Below, one piece after another: positions 31,251-39,352 of a DNA stretch of 39,560 nt. Each line of letters starts with the position of its first letter. Positions within the stretch are counted from its first letter, which is position 1. The position numbers and the translations under genes are program-made. The stretch lies in the IMG/VR virus record IMGVR_UViG_3300043595_000047, positions 1 through 39,560 of that record, one strand, 5' to 3'. The DNA is from a virus. The notes below the pieces were generated by a model that was not told where the DNA came from, did not search any database, and was given only the letters and a program-made list of their open reading frames with translations.

Positions 31251-31287
31251 CCGCCGAGCTCAACGGGCGGTAACCCGAGCTCGGCGG
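31251..31287. terminator. 11-bp hairpin in early operon
   Basis: CCGCCGAGCTC (31251-31261) and GAGCTCGGCGG (31277-31287) pair perfectly around a 15-base loop. It lies in the only gap of this operon, before a gene with its own GAAGGGA site. With no T-run it may be a partial terminator or an antitermination/processing element separating immunity from recombination genes. Confidence 0.6.
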
Positions 31288-31309
31288 CCTGACGAAGGGA
31301 ATCTAACAG

Positions 31310-31504
31310 ATGGGCATCCGAGCACACATCGAGCGTCGTAAGGCCGACTCTCAGGTCGTTCCGATTCTGGAACGCAGGGGCGGCGTCGAGCAGCAGGCCA
31401 CGCCAGAGCCGCGCATCCCGGAGTGGAAGCGCCGGGCCACCGAGCAGCGCGACCGCCTGGGCTACGTTGCGGTCTCCGACCTGACGACGAGGCTGGCGGC
31501 ATGA
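31310..31504 (+). CDS. Small basic hypothetical protein
   Basis: A 64-residue protein starting at ATG 31310 with GAAGGGA upstream (31293-31299). It is highly charged and helical (GIRAHIERRKADSQVVPILE, then IPEWKRRATEQRDRLGYV) and may bind nucleic acid. It overlaps the next ATG by 4 bases. No family is recognised. Confidence 0.6.
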   Translation: MGIRAHIERRKADSQVVPILERRGGVEQQATPEPRIPEWKRRATEQRDRLGYVAVSDLTTRLAA

Positions 31505-31704
31505 CGCGCCGACCCGTCCAGCAGGCGCGGCGCATCACCGACAAGCAGCTGGTCGACTGGCCAGCGCCGCTCCACTTCGAGCCGGACCGCAGCCGCGCCA
31601 CCTGGCGCGACGTGCGCGAGATCGTGGGCGGGACCCTCGTCCTGATCCTGTGCTTCGTGGCCATCGTGGCGGCGCTCTTCGTGGCCAGCGGGATGGCATC
31701 GTGA
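31501..31704 (+). CDS. Small single-pass membrane protein
   Basis: A 67-residue protein starting at ATG 31501. It has a basic N-terminal half (TRRPVQQARRITDKQLVDW) and one C-terminal membrane segment (GGTLVLILCFVAIVAALFVA, about 43-62), so it probably inserts as a C-tail anchor. An overlap at GTGA joins it to the next micro-gene. Confidence 0.6.
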   Translation: MTRRPVQQARRITDKQLVDWPAPLHFEPDRSRATWRDVREIVGGTLVLILCFVAIVAALFVASGMAS

Positions 31705-31793
31705 TGCTCTTCCTCGCCGGCCTCTACCTCATCGTCGCCACGCTGTTCGTGGTCGGCCTGTGCAGGGCGGCTGCGCGGGGTGACGGGCGATGA
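31701..31793 (+). CDS. 30-residue membrane micropeptide
   Basis: GTG 31701 (or ATG 31704) to TGA 31791-31793 encodes a peptide that is almost one hydrophobic helix (LFLAGLYLIVATLFVVGL) followed by a basic tail. It is supported by GTGA and ATGA overlaps at both ends and its position directly after another membrane protein. No homology claim is made. Confidence 0.45.
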   Translation: MMLFLAGLYLIVATLFVVGLCRAAARGDGR

Positions 31794-32074
31794 CGTTCAT
31801 TGATCAGATCGATCGCGCATGCCCGCGCTGCGACGTCACCTACGCCGTGACCGAAGAGCCGCACGTCTGCGCCGACCCGGGCACCATGCAGCTCTGCGGC
31901 GAGTGCGCCGAGCTGCGCTGGCCGTTCGAGCTGTCGCCCGTCACTGACGGTCGCCGCCCGCCCTGGCTGCGCTGTGACACGTGCCGTTCCCGCGATGCCG
32001 AGCGCGAGTGGGCCGCCCTGCGCGCTGAGGGCTTGTCTGAGGCTGAGCTCCGCTCGCGGAGCGGCGCGGCATGA
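31790..32074 (+). CDS. Zinc-ribbon-type hypothetical protein
   Basis: A 94-residue protein starting at ATG 31790. Cys pairs at CPRC (11-14), a single C near 27, CGEC (36-39) and CDTC (62-65) suggest one or two zinc ribbons. A helix (REWAALRAEGLSEAELRS) ends the protein. Similar Cys-rich proteins are common in phage early regions. An ATGA overlap joins it to the next gene. Confidence 0.65.
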   Translation: MTFIDQIDRACPRCDVTYAVTEEPHVCADPGTMQLCGECAELRWPFELSPVTDGRRPPWLRCDTCRSRDAEREWAALRAEGLSEAELRSRSGAA

Positions 32075-32205
32075 AGATCCGCATCGTCGGCATCCGCACC
32101 CCGATCCGCGGCCCGGTGCTGGTCGTGGGCGAGTGGCTCGTCGTCCTGAACCCGGCGCTCAAGCGCACGAAGCCGGCGCCTGAGCTGCGTGGGGGCGGGC
32201 GATGA
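32071..32205 (+). CDS. 44-residue hypothetical protein
   Basis: ATG 32071 to TGA 32203-32205. It is a beta-rich peptide (MKIRIVGIRTPIRGPVLVVG, then EWLVVLNPALK) with a basic, Pro-rich tail, perhaps a tiny beta domain. Its overlaps with both neighbours (ATGA) support it as a real gene. No family is recognised. Confidence 0.5.
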   Translation: MKIRIVGIRTPIRGPVLVVGEWLVVLNPALKRTKPAPELRGGGR

Positions 32206-32762
32206 GCGAGCGCATCACCGCGCTGTGGCGCGAGTGCGGCGGAGGCACCGACGCGTATGACGCCGAGCGCAACATGGCGCTGCTCTACGCCGAGGGCCTG
32301 CTCCACCAGCGCCGGACCTTCCGCCAGGTCGTGGAGGGCGCGCTGGCCCTTACCCACCTGCCAGTTGAGTCCACCGAGGAGGTGGCACGCGCCATCAGCG
32401 CCGGCCTGAGCGCATCGGGCTACGGGATCCACGACCGTGCGCAGTGCGTGCGCCCTGCTCCGCTCGACGTCGAGCAACGCTGGACGCAGGCCGCGGCGCT
32501 CGAGTTCGGCGGTGAGGAGCTGGCCAGCCGCGTGGCGCTCGACGAGATCGTCGACGCGCTGAACACCGGCGCCCTGGCGCCGCCATCAGATACGCCAGCG
32601 AGGCCCGAGAGGGCGACAGCTGGCTCCGGGCCGGAGCAGGATGGGGCGTCTGGCGCCCCTGGGCACTCTGCTCCGGCCTCCGTGCCCGAGGCGGGTAGTT
32701 CCCCCCTGCCCGCCTCGGGCCCACGCCCGCGACCACGCAGCCGCAGGGCGGTGCCGGCGTGA
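32202..32762 (+). CDS. Hypothetical protein with disordered tail
   Basis: A 186-residue protein starting at ATG 32202. Residues 1-120 are helical (MALLYAEGLLHQRRTFRQVV, QAAALEFGGEELASRVALDE). From about 125 it becomes a Pro/Ala/Ser/Gly-rich region likely to be disordered, ending in an Arg-rich patch. It is GTGA-coupled to the exonuclease gene and may be an accessory of the recombination module. No family is recognised. Confidence 0.6.
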   Translation: MSERITALWRECGGGTDAYDAERNMALLYAEGLLHQRRTFRQVVEGALALTHLPVESTEEVARAISAGLSASGYGIHDRAQCVRPAPLDVEQRWTQAAALEFGGEELASRVALDEIVDALNTGALAPPSDTPARPERATAGSGPEQDGASGAPGHSAPASVPEAGSSPLPASGPRPRPRSRRAVPA

Positions 32763-33769
32763 CGCGGGGAGGCGTCGCGCTCGCCGTCCGCCAAGGCAGC
32801 GACGAGTGGCTCGAGGAGCGCCAGCGCGGCATCGGCTCCTCCGACGCGCCGGCCACCGTCGACCTCGACCCGTACAGCAGCCGCCTGGAGAAGTGGGCCC
32901 TCAAGGTCGGGCTCATTGATCCACCGCAGCAGACGCCGACGATGCGCATCGGCAAGCTCGTCGAGCCGCTGATCGCGACCCTCTACGAGGAGCAGACCGG
33001 GCGCAAGGTCCGGCGCCGGCTGCAGATGCTGCAGCACGCCGAGCACCCGTTCCTGCGCGCCAGCCTGGACCGCGTAGCCGCCGGCCGCATCGTCGAGCTC
33101 AAGAAGAGCCGCACCGGCGACGGCTACGGCCGTCCGGGCAGCGACCAGGTGCCGCCCTACGTCTTCATCCAGGTCCAGCACCAGATGCTCGTCACCCGCT
33201 ACGAGGTCGCCGACGTGGCGGTCTGGGTCGGCGGCGAAGAGCTGCGGCGCTACGAGGTGCCGGCCGACCGCCGCACCCAGGACCTCCTCCTGCAGCGCGA
33301 GCTCGTCTTCTGGCAGTGCGTCGTCGACGAGGTGTCGCCGGTGGCCATCGACGGCTCCGCTGCCACGCAGCGCTACTTGGCGGCTCGCTATCCCGAAGAC
33401 CGCGGCCACCAGCTGATCCCCGACGAGGATCTGATCGAGCTCGCTGTGCACCTGCGCGAGGCGCGCGAAGCGGTTGTGGCCGCATCGCTGATGCAGACCC
33501 GGATCGAGAACGAGATCAAGGCGCGCATGGGCGACGCCGCGCTCGTCGAGGGACCGGGCTTCCGCATCACCTGGCGCAATCCCAAGCCGTCCGAGTCGAT
33601 CGACTGGATGGCGGTCGCCACCGAGTACCGGGATCTGATCGACCGCTATGAGCACGGCCAGCCGACGCCGGATCCGTCGCTCGAGCTCGAGGAGATCGTG
33701 CGCCGCCACACCACCGCGAAGCCAGGCGCCAGGCGCTTCCTTCCCACCTTCACAGGAGACCCCGCATGA
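32759..33769 (+). CDS. YqaJ/lambda-Exo-type exonuclease
   Basis: A 336-residue protein starting at GTG 32759. Conserved elements are RQRGIGSSDAP (residues 21-31), RIGKLVEPLIATLYEEQTG near 62-80, LRASLDR with D104, and VELKKS with E113 and K115, the catalytic PD-(D/E)XK set of YqaJ recombinases. The C-terminal ~110 residues are helical. It should degrade one strand from DNA ends to give 3' tails, working with the annealing protein encoded 4 bases downstream (ATGA overlap). Confidence 0.9.
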   Translation: MTRGGVALAVRQGSDEWLEERQRGIGSSDAPATVDLDPYSSRLEKWALKVGLIDPPQQTPTMRIGKLVEPLIATLYEEQTGRKVRRRLQMLQHAEHPFLRASLDRVAAGRIVELKKSRTGDGYGRPGSDQVPPYVFIQVQHQMLVTRYEVADVAVWVGGEELRRYEVPADRRTQDLLLQRELVFWQCVVDEVSPVAIDGSAATQRYLAARYPEDRGHQLIPDEDLIELAVHLREAREAVVAASLMQTRIENEIKARMGDAALVEGPGFRITWRNPKPSESIDWMAVATEYRDLIDRYEHGQPTPDPSLELEEIVRRHTTAKPGARRFLPTFTGDPA

Positions 33770-34986
33770 GCCAGAACAGCCAGACCGCCATCATCGCGGC
33801 GCTCGACAACCCGATCCTCGCCACCACGGAGGAGGAGCGCCAGGCCGAACTGATGAGCGTCGTGGAGCGCGTCGCCATCATCGGCGACCTTGCGCTCCTC
33901 CACCCGGCCGACCGCGTCCGGTACTACGCGCGGCTGTGCGAGTCGCTGGGGCTCAACCCACTAACCCGGCCGTTCGAGTTCATCTCGCTCAACAACAAGC
34001 TGACGCTCTACCCGCGCCGCGACACGACCGACCAGCTGCGCGTGAAGCGCGGCGTGTCGATCGACAAGGTCGAGCGCCTGCATGACGCCGAGAACGCCCT
34101 GGCCATCGTCACGACCTGGGGCAGCACGCGCGACGGGCGCACCGACCAAGCGCAGGGCCTCGTATCGCTGGCGGGACTCAAGGGCGAGGCGCTGGCCAAC
34201 GCCTGGATGAAGGCGGAGACCAAGAGCAAGCGGCGGCTGACGCTGTCGCTGGTCGGCCTCGGGATGCTCGACGAAACCGAGGTGTTCGACACGCCCGGCG
34301 CACAGCGCGTCGAGGTTGATCCCGACGACGGCACGATCAAGCAGCTCCCCCGCCCGGTCGGCGCCAGCCGCACCGAGCAGGTGCGCGGCCTGCTCGAGCA
34401 GCAGGTGGCGGATCCGGTCCTAGCCGGCGACGAGCTGAAGAAGGCGCTCGGCGGCATCCATGCCGCCGGGAAGAAGCGCGGACTAGACCACGACGGGATC
34501 CATGCCATCGCGGCGGGCCTCTTCGACTGGGGCGAGGGCACGGAGCACTCGCTCAATGATCTGACGCGCGGCGAATGGGACCGGCTCGACGACGCGCTGG
34601 CGTCGATCAAGCCGAATGAGCAGCCGCAGGAGTCCACGCCTTCGGGCGACGCGGGGTCGGATACTGGCCCGACCCCTCCTGCGGTGTCGACGCCGGCGGC
34701 GAGCGAGGGGGATCCGGGAAAAGCACCCTCGCCGTCGCCGGCCCCCACGGTCGACGAGGCCGCGGCCGCCTTCTGGAAGGCTGCCGTCGATCGCAAGCTC
34801 CCCGGCGTCACGGGCGAGTGGGACGCGGACTGGGCGGTCCTGAATCCCCAGGCGGCCAAGGTGCTCGACCTCAACGATGAGGCGAAGCTCGACGATCTGG
34901 ACGCGGCTGGCTGGGTAGGCCTACGCGACCGGGTCGAGGCGGGCGAGTTCGATGCACCGCGCCGGCGCACCCGGAGCTCGAAGTGA
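33766..34986 (+). CDS. recT: RecT-like single-strand annealing protein
   Basis: A 406-residue protein starting at ATG 33766. The region ARLCESLGLNPLTRPFEFIS (about 56-75) plus LYPRRDTTDQLRVKRG and the AWMKAETKSKRRLTLSLVGL stretch (about 145-165) are typical of RecT/RedB-superfamily annealing proteins of phages. A Ser/Pro-rich linker (about 285-325) connects to a small helical C-terminal domain (AVDRKLPGVTGEWDADWAVL). It pairs with the YqaJ exonuclease for homologous recombination. Family-level confidence is good, but the precise subfamily is not certain. Confidence 0.85.
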   Translation: MSQNSQTAIIAALDNPILATTEEERQAELMSVVERVAIIGDLALLHPADRVRYYARLCESLGLNPLTRPFEFISLNNKLTLYPRRDTTDQLRVKRGVSIDKVERLHDAENALAIVTTWGSTRDGRTDQAQGLVSLAGLKGEALANAWMKAETKSKRRLTLSLVGLGMLDETEVFDTPGAQRVEVDPDDGTIKQLPRPVGASRTEQVRGLLEQQVADPVLAGDELKKALGGIHAAGKKRGLDHDGIHAIAAGLFDWGEGTEHSLNDLTRGEWDRLDDALASIKPNEQPQESTPSGDAGSDTGPTPPAVSTPAASEGDPGKAPSPSPAPTVDEAAAAFWKAAVDRKLPGVTGEWDADWAVLNPQAAKVLDLNDEAKLDDLDAAGWVGLRDRVEAGEFDAPRRRTRSSK

Positions 34987-35066
34987 GCTGGCGCCGCTGG
35001 GCCATTCGGCTCTTCGCCTGGGGCATCTTCATCCTGGCGGCCGGCGCACTGCCGGCGGGGCGCTGA
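34983..35066 (+). CDS. 27-residue hydrophobic micropeptide
   Basis: GTG 34983 to TGA 35064-35066. It consists of a basic/Trp start and one hydrophobic helix (FAWGIFILAAGALPAG). The GTGA overlap with the annealing-protein stop and the short distance to the next ATG (35072) support it, but coding is otherwise unproven. Confidence 0.4.
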   Translation: MSWRRWAIRLFAWGIFILAAGALPAGR

Positions 35067-35071
35067 CGTGG

Positions 35072-35713
35072 ATGGAGGTACTGAGCGAGGCGCAGGTCCT
35101 CGACCTTCGGCAGCGCCACATGGAGGGCACGAACGCCACGGAGCTCGGGCGCAGGTTCGGCCTCGATCCGCGCCAGGCGGTGAAGGTCGCCACCGGGGAG
35201 CGCTACCCCGAGATCCCGATGCCGGCGCGCTGGGAGCCGCTCTGCATGGACGCCGAGGACCTCGAGGGCTGGCGGCGCCTGAACCGCGGCGGATCCAGGG
35301 CGCGGCGCCCATGCGAGGACTGTCCGCTCGACTTCGCCGCCGAGATGCGGCTGCTGGGCCGCTGCAACGGCTCTCCCTCATCCGTTACCGAGGACGACGA
35401 CATGACTGAAGCGATCGCCGTGGTGCTGACTGCGCCGTGTGGCTCTTGCCAGCACCGACCGGTGTGCGGCCTGCGCCGGCAGGTCGAGGGCCTGACGCAG
35501 CTGCAGGTGGCGCCGCCCGACGTCGACGAGGCGCTGCACCTGCAGCTCGCCGCAACGATCGAGTGCGACCACTACCTCCGCGACAAGGGCGTGCACCGTC
35601 CGATGACGAGCGCACACCGGGAGGCGATCCGCCGCGGCCGCCTACGCGCCGCGGGCAAGGAGCATCCCGCTTCCCTGCCGGAGCCGACACGCATCGCCGC
35701 TGTCGGCGAGTAG
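35072..35713 (+). CDS. Cys-rich HTH-containing early protein
   Basis: A 213-residue protein starting at ATG 35072. Residues 1-45 form an HTH (VLDLRQRHMEGTNATELGRR). CEDCPLDFAAEMRLLGRCNG (residues 85-104) is a Cys-containing motif common in Actinobacteriophage proteins. A second cluster, PCGSCQHRPVCGLRRQVE (residues 122-139), adds two or three cysteines. The C-terminal half is helical. It could be a zinc-dependent DNA-binding regulator, but this is inference. AGGAG at 35712-35716 leads to the next gene. Confidence 0.6.
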   Translation: MEVLSEAQVLDLRQRHMEGTNATELGRRFGLDPRQAVKVATGERYPEIPMPARWEPLCMDAEDLEGWRRLNRGGSRARRPCEDCPLDFAAEMRLLGRCNGSPSSVTEDDDMTEAIAVVLTAPCGSCQHRPVCGLRRQVEGLTQLQVAPPDVDEALHLQLAATIECDHYLRDKGVHRPMTSAHREAIRRGRLRAAGKEHPASLPEPTRIAAVGE

Positions 35714-35722
35714 GAGACGACC

Positions 35723-37072
35723 ATGGCCACCGCCACCATTCCACGCGGAACGCCCGCGTCACCCGACTGGCCGAAGCTGACCGACGTCCCGGTCGGCCTG
35801 ATCGACGTCGCGGACAACGTGCGCGTCGACGTCGGCGACGTGAGCGAGCTCGCCGATTCGATCCGCGAGCACGGCGTCATGCAGCCGGTCAGCGTGGTGC
35901 TGGCCGGGCAGCCCGGTCGCTTCACGCTCGTCACCGGGCAACGCCGCCTGGCGGCCGCGAAGGTCGCAGGCCTCGAGCGGATCCCGGCGATCTTCGATCC
36001 GCGGGGCATGCCGGGCACGGCGTCGCGCAGCGTCCGCCAGCTCGTCGAGAACCTGCAGCGGCAGGACCTCAACGCGCTCGAGGAGGCGCGCGCACTGCGC
36101 GGGATCCTCGATGCCGACAAGAAGCTCACCCAGGCGGCACTGGCGAAGCGCATCGGGCGCTCGGCGCCCTACGTCAGCAACGCGCTGCGGATCCTGGAGC
36201 TCGACAGGAAGGTCCTGCCGCTCGTCGAGTCGGGGCAGCTGAGCGCCGGCCACGCCAAGGCACTCGCCGGCCTGCCTGCGGATGGCCAGCGCGCGATCGG
36301 TCCCCTGGCCGTCGAGGCGGGCTGGAGCGTTCACCAGATCGAGCAGCACATCCAGCACCGCCGGGAGGCGGACGAGCGCGAGCGCAAGGAGGTCGAGGCA
36401 CTCACGACATGGGCTGAGCAGGCCGAGGCACAGCTCATCGAGCAGGGCGCCGACAAGAAGGCCTCGACGCTCACATCGCTCGACGGGTACGCCTGGTCGA
36501 GCGAGAAGCAGCTCAAGGCGATGAAGGCGCGCGGCTGGAAGACCACGCCCGAGTCGTGGTCGCGCGGCAAGCAGTGCGACTGCAGCGCCTTCGGCGTGGG
36601 CCAGACCTACGACCACCCGGTGCGCACCGTGCGCCGCTGCATCGTCAACGCCCACTACCAGGCGAAGCTCAACGCCGAGGGCCGGCGCGAGAGCGTCAGC
36701 TACGAGGAGCAGAACCGTGAGCGCGCGCGCCACGAGGCCGAGAAGGAGCGGCTGCACGAGGCCGTCACGCCGGCGTTTCGCGCGGCCTTCGCCAAGCTGC
36801 CACCCGACGTCGCCCGGATCCTCCTGTGGTCGGTCATGGACTACTCGCTCAACGACTGGATCAAGGAGCACAAGGGCGACCGCAAGAAGCCCGACGCCTG
36901 GGGCGCGCTGAGCGATCGCACGAGCACCGAGCTGGCCGACGAGCTGGTGCGCTTCGTCTTCCGGGACTTCGACAGCCGCTACAACGTGAAGCTCGACCTC
37001 GCGGCGATCGCCGCGGCGTTCGCCGTGTCGGAGTCGAAGCCAGCGCGCGTGAAGAAGGCGGCGAATGCCTGA
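35723..37072 (+). CDS. ParB-like protein (no partner ParA)
   Basis: A 449-residue protein starting at ATG 35723 with TAGGAGAC upstream. ParB N-domain signatures are present: TGQRRLAAAKVAGLERIPA (71-89, the CTP-binding GxxRxxA element) and ENLQRQDLNALEEA (109-122). An HTH (135-158, TQAALAKRIGRSAPYVSNAL) follows. The C-terminal half (from about 230) is not ParB-like: it has Cys residues (CDCSAFG, RRCIVN) and a helical domain (MDYSLNDWIKEHKGDRKKPD). With no ParA nearby it may instead be a DNA-binding nuclease or regulator, which also occur in phage ParB families. Confidence 0.82.
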   Translation: MATATIPRGTPASPDWPKLTDVPVGLIDVADNVRVDVGDVSELADSIREHGVMQPVSVVLAGQPGRFTLVTGQRRLAAAKVAGLERIPAIFDPRGMPGTASRSVRQLVENLQRQDLNALEEARALRGILDADKKLTQAALAKRIGRSAPYVSNALRILELDRKVLPLVESGQLSAGHAKALAGLPADGQRAIGPLAVEAGWSVHQIEQHIQHRREADERERKEVEALTTWAEQAEAQLIEQGADKKASTLTSLDGYAWSSEKQLKAMKARGWKTTPESWSRGKQCDCSAFGVGQTYDHPVRTVRRCIVNAHYQAKLNAEGRRESVSYEEQNRERARHEAEKERLHEAVTPAFRAAFAKLPPDVARILLWSVMDYSLNDWIKEHKGDRKKPDAWGALSDRTSTELADELVRFVFRDFDSRYNVKLDLAAIAAAFAVSESKPARVKKAANA

Positions 37073-37625
37073 GCGCCGCCTCAACCTCGCTGAGGGCCTC
37101 AGTCTGCCGCTGGACGCGGTCACCGAGACATTCGCCATCCTGGCCAAGCGCGGCGTCGGCAAGACCTACACCGGCGCTGTGCTGGCCGAGGAGATGGTCG
37201 GCGCCGGCGCCCAGGAGGGTCGCAGCCAGAAGCAGGTCGCGACGCTCACGGGCTACTCGCCGAAGAGCGGCGGATTCTTCGGGGCGCTGAGCAACCTCCG
37301 CAAGCTGGACGCGATCGAGGGCAGTGCCGCGCTGCTGCGCATCACCGAGGACGGCCGCCAGATCGTCGGTGACGACTACGACCCGCTGCCGACCGGCCCC
37401 GCGCTGCAGGAGCACTGGTACGCGAAGCTGTCGAAGTCCGAGGCCACCATCCTGCGCGCCCTGGTCGAGGCCTACCCGACGGCGCTGAGCCAGGACGAGC
37501 TCGGCGAGCGAACCGGCTACTCGACGACGTCGGGCGGCTTCTTCGGCGCCCTGGCCAAGCTCCGCACGCTGGAGCTCATCAGCGGCGGCAAGCCCGCGCT
37601 GCGGGCCAGCGAGGACCTGTTCTGA
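37065..37625 (+). CDS. HerA/FtsK-like ATPase with large internal deletion
   Basis: A 186-residue protein starting at ATG 37065. The N terminus LPLDAVTETFAILAKRGVGK-T (Walker A, residues 27-34) closely resembles phage HerA/DUF87-type ATPases, but from residue ~50 it jumps straight to the family's C-terminal winged helices. Two tandem repeats are visible: SQKQVATLTGYSPKSGGFFG (54-) and SQDELGERTGYSTTSGGFFG (142-), each ending LRxLxxIxG, with YDPLPTGPALQEHW between. No Walker B or sensor region is present. A GGCGCCGGCGCC palindrome (37200-37211) marks the junction. It is probably not an active ATPase. Confidence 0.75.
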   Translation: MPERRLNLAEGLSLPLDAVTETFAILAKRGVGKTYTGAVLAEEMVGAGAQEGRSQKQVATLTGYSPKSGGFFGALSNLRKLDAIEGSAALLRITEDGRQIVGDDYDPLPTGPALQEHWYAKLSKSEATILRALVEAYPTALSQDELGERTGYSTTSGGFFGALAKLRTLELISGGKPALRASEDLF

Positions 37626-37849
37626 TGCCAGGCACCGCCCGCACGCCCGACCTGACCGACGCCAGCCGCACCCGCGCCCTCGTCCAGGGCGTCGAGTCGC
37701 TGATCGCCAAGCTGGCGGATCCCGACGCCCGCATGCCGCTCGACCTCATCGACCGCTACGAGCGGGCGCTGGCGGCCGGGCATCGCAGCAACCTGCTACG
37801 GCTGTCGGCGATCGAAGACCGCTGCCTGGCGCAACGGGAGGCCGACTGA
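37625..37849 (+). CDS. Hypothetical helical protein
   Basis: A 74-residue protein starting at ATG 37625 (one-base overlap with the stop before). It is a helical bundle-like sequence (ASRTRALVQGVESLIAKLAD, then DLIDRYERALAAGHRSNLLR), with no motif. It shares the early replication operon. No family is recognised. Confidence 0.55.
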   Translation: MPGTARTPDLTDASRTRALVQGVESLIAKLADPDARMPLDLIDRYERALAAGHRSNLLRLSAIEDRCLAQREAD

Positions 37850-38058
37850 TGCCGCGCAGTGTGCTCGTGCCCGACGTCGGCGACGCTGTGCTGCTCAACG
37901 GGGTGAAGTACCGGATCCGCACCATCCTGCTCAACGTGGCGCGCCTCGTGCCGCTCACCGGGCCAGAAGAGGTGGTGGATCCGCGCAGCCTGCAGTGGAA
38001 CGCTACCCGGGACGCCTGGACGGCGCCAGCGCGGCGGACAGATCGATGCGCACGCTGA
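37849..38058 (+). CDS. Hypothetical small beta protein
   Basis: A 69-residue protein starting at ATG 37849. Beta-prone segments (SVLVPDVGDAVLLNGVKYRI, then RTILLNVARLVPLTG) suggest a small barrel. The tail is basic. It overlaps the previous stop by one base and lies 3 bases before the replication ATPase. No family is recognised. Confidence 0.55.
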   Translation: MPRSVLVPDVGDAVLLNGVKYRIRTILLNVARLVPLTGPEEVVDPRSLQWNATRDAWTAPARRTDRCAR

Positions 38059-38061
38059 CCG

Positions 38062-39351
38062 ATGATGCCACCCGAGCAGGCCTCCGGGCCTCCAGCGCGT
38101 CCCCGTCCCCGGAGCCGGCCGAAGGCCGCGCCGGTTCAGAACGGGCACGTGGAGCCAGCGGCGAGCATCCAGATGCCGGCGCGCGACCCGCGCCACCAGA
38201 AGCTCGACGCCCTGCTGGGCGACCTCCACGACCTGGGGCGCCAGCTCGGCCTGCCGCCGATGCGGGTGGACATCGAGCCGTGGCCCGAGGACAAGAAGGA
38301 TCCGGATCCGGCCCTGACCGCCCAGGTCAACCGCCTGCTGCGCCGGCTGACCGACCTGGAGTACGCACCGCAGGGCCCGCAGCCGCTGCCGCTCCACGCC
38401 ATCCAGCCACCCAGCGAGGTGGACGCCTTCCTGGTCGAGGGCTTCATCCGCCCGGGGACCACCGTGATGCTCACCGGGCCGCCGGGCGCGGCCAAGAGCT
38501 GGGCCAGCCGCCAGCTGGCGCTGACCGCCGGCGCGGGCCTCGCTGCCTTCCTGCAGCGCTACCAGGTGCACCGCCCGCTGAAGGTGCTGGTGGTCGACGA
38601 GGACAACGGGCCGCGCGAGGAGTGGCGGCGCGAGGAGCGGCTGCTCGAGCACTTCGAGCTGACGCGCATGGACGTGAACACCGTGGTGCGCGTGAGCCTG
38701 GAGGGCGTGCGCCTCGACCAGCCGGTCTGGCAGCAGTGGCTGCGATCGCAGATCGAGCAGTGGGCGCTGGACCTGGTGATCCTCGATCCGATCAGCGAGA
38801 TGCACGGTGGCAAGGAGCTGCGCGAGGACGAGAGCTTCCGTTCGCTCATCACCTTCCTGAAGCGGCTCAAGGTCGACTTCCCGCGCCTGGCCACGGTGCT
38901 GGTGCATCACACCCGCAAGCTGCCGAGCAGCGACCGCAGCACGGCGCGCGGCATGGAGGACGTGCGTGGCCAGTGGGGACAGACGCCCGACGTCGTCGCG
39001 CTGCTCAGCCCGACGGGCGAGAACCGCTCGACCTGGGAGCTGCACAAGCGGGTGCCGCACAGCCGGCTGATCCTCGAGCAGAACGAGGCGGGCGCGCTGG
39101 TCGTGGTGGCGGACGAGACGACGAGCGCGCGCCGGCAGCAAAGCACCGACGACCGGGTGCTCGCCTCCCTGGAGTCGGGTGCCACCACGGTGGACGAGGT
39201 GCGCATCGCCATCGGCAAGGGCAAGACAGCGGTCTACGAAGCGCTGAAGCGTCTGGCCGGAGCGGGGCTCGTGACCCGCAACGGCAGCGAGTACACGCTG
39301 ACCGAGGAGGCCGGCGAGAGGCATCTGAGCGGGCTGGAGGAGCCGGAATGA
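38062..39351 (+). CDS. RecA-fold AAA ATPase (AAA_25/RepA-like), replication
   Basis: A 429-residue protein starting at ATG 38062. After a Pro/Arg-rich region (1-45) and a helical domain, the RecA-type core has Walker A G139-PPGAA-K145-S146 (AKSWASRQLAL), VLVVDEDNGPREEW, Walker B ending LDLVILDPISEMHGG and the VLVHHTRKL strand typical of AAA_25/RepA hexameric helicases and replication regulators. An A in place of the usual glycine precedes the Walker lysine. The C-terminal ~80 residues are a winged helix (DEVRIAIGKGKTAVYEALKR). It may load at, or regulate, the iteron region directly downstream. Confidence 0.85.
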   Translation: MMPPEQASGPPARPRPRSRPKAAPVQNGHVEPAASIQMPARDPRHQKLDALLGDLHDLGRQLGLPPMRVDIEPWPEDKKDPDPALTAQVNRLLRRLTDLEYAPQGPQPLPLHAIQPPSEVDAFLVEGFIRPGTTVMLTGPPGAAKSWASRQLALTAGAGLAAFLQRYQVHRPLKVLVVDEDNGPREEWRREERLLEHFELTRMDVNTVVRVSLEGVRLDQPVWQQWLRSQIEQWALDLVILDPISEMHGGKELREDESFRSLITFLKRLKVDFPRLATVLVHHTRKLPSSDRSTARGMEDVRGQWGQTPDVVALLSPTGENRSTWELHKRVPHSRLILEQNEAGALVVVADETTSARRQQSTDDRVLASLESGATTVDEVRIAIGKGKTAVYEALKRLAGAGLVTRNGSEYTLTEEAGERHLSGLEEPE

Positions 39352-39352
39352 C

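Noticed and set aside
35068-35409. 113-residue forward frame starting at GTG 35068
   Set aside because: Arg/Ala/Gly-rich and out of frame with the Cys-rich HTH protein, whose frame (ATG 35072) reads naturally.
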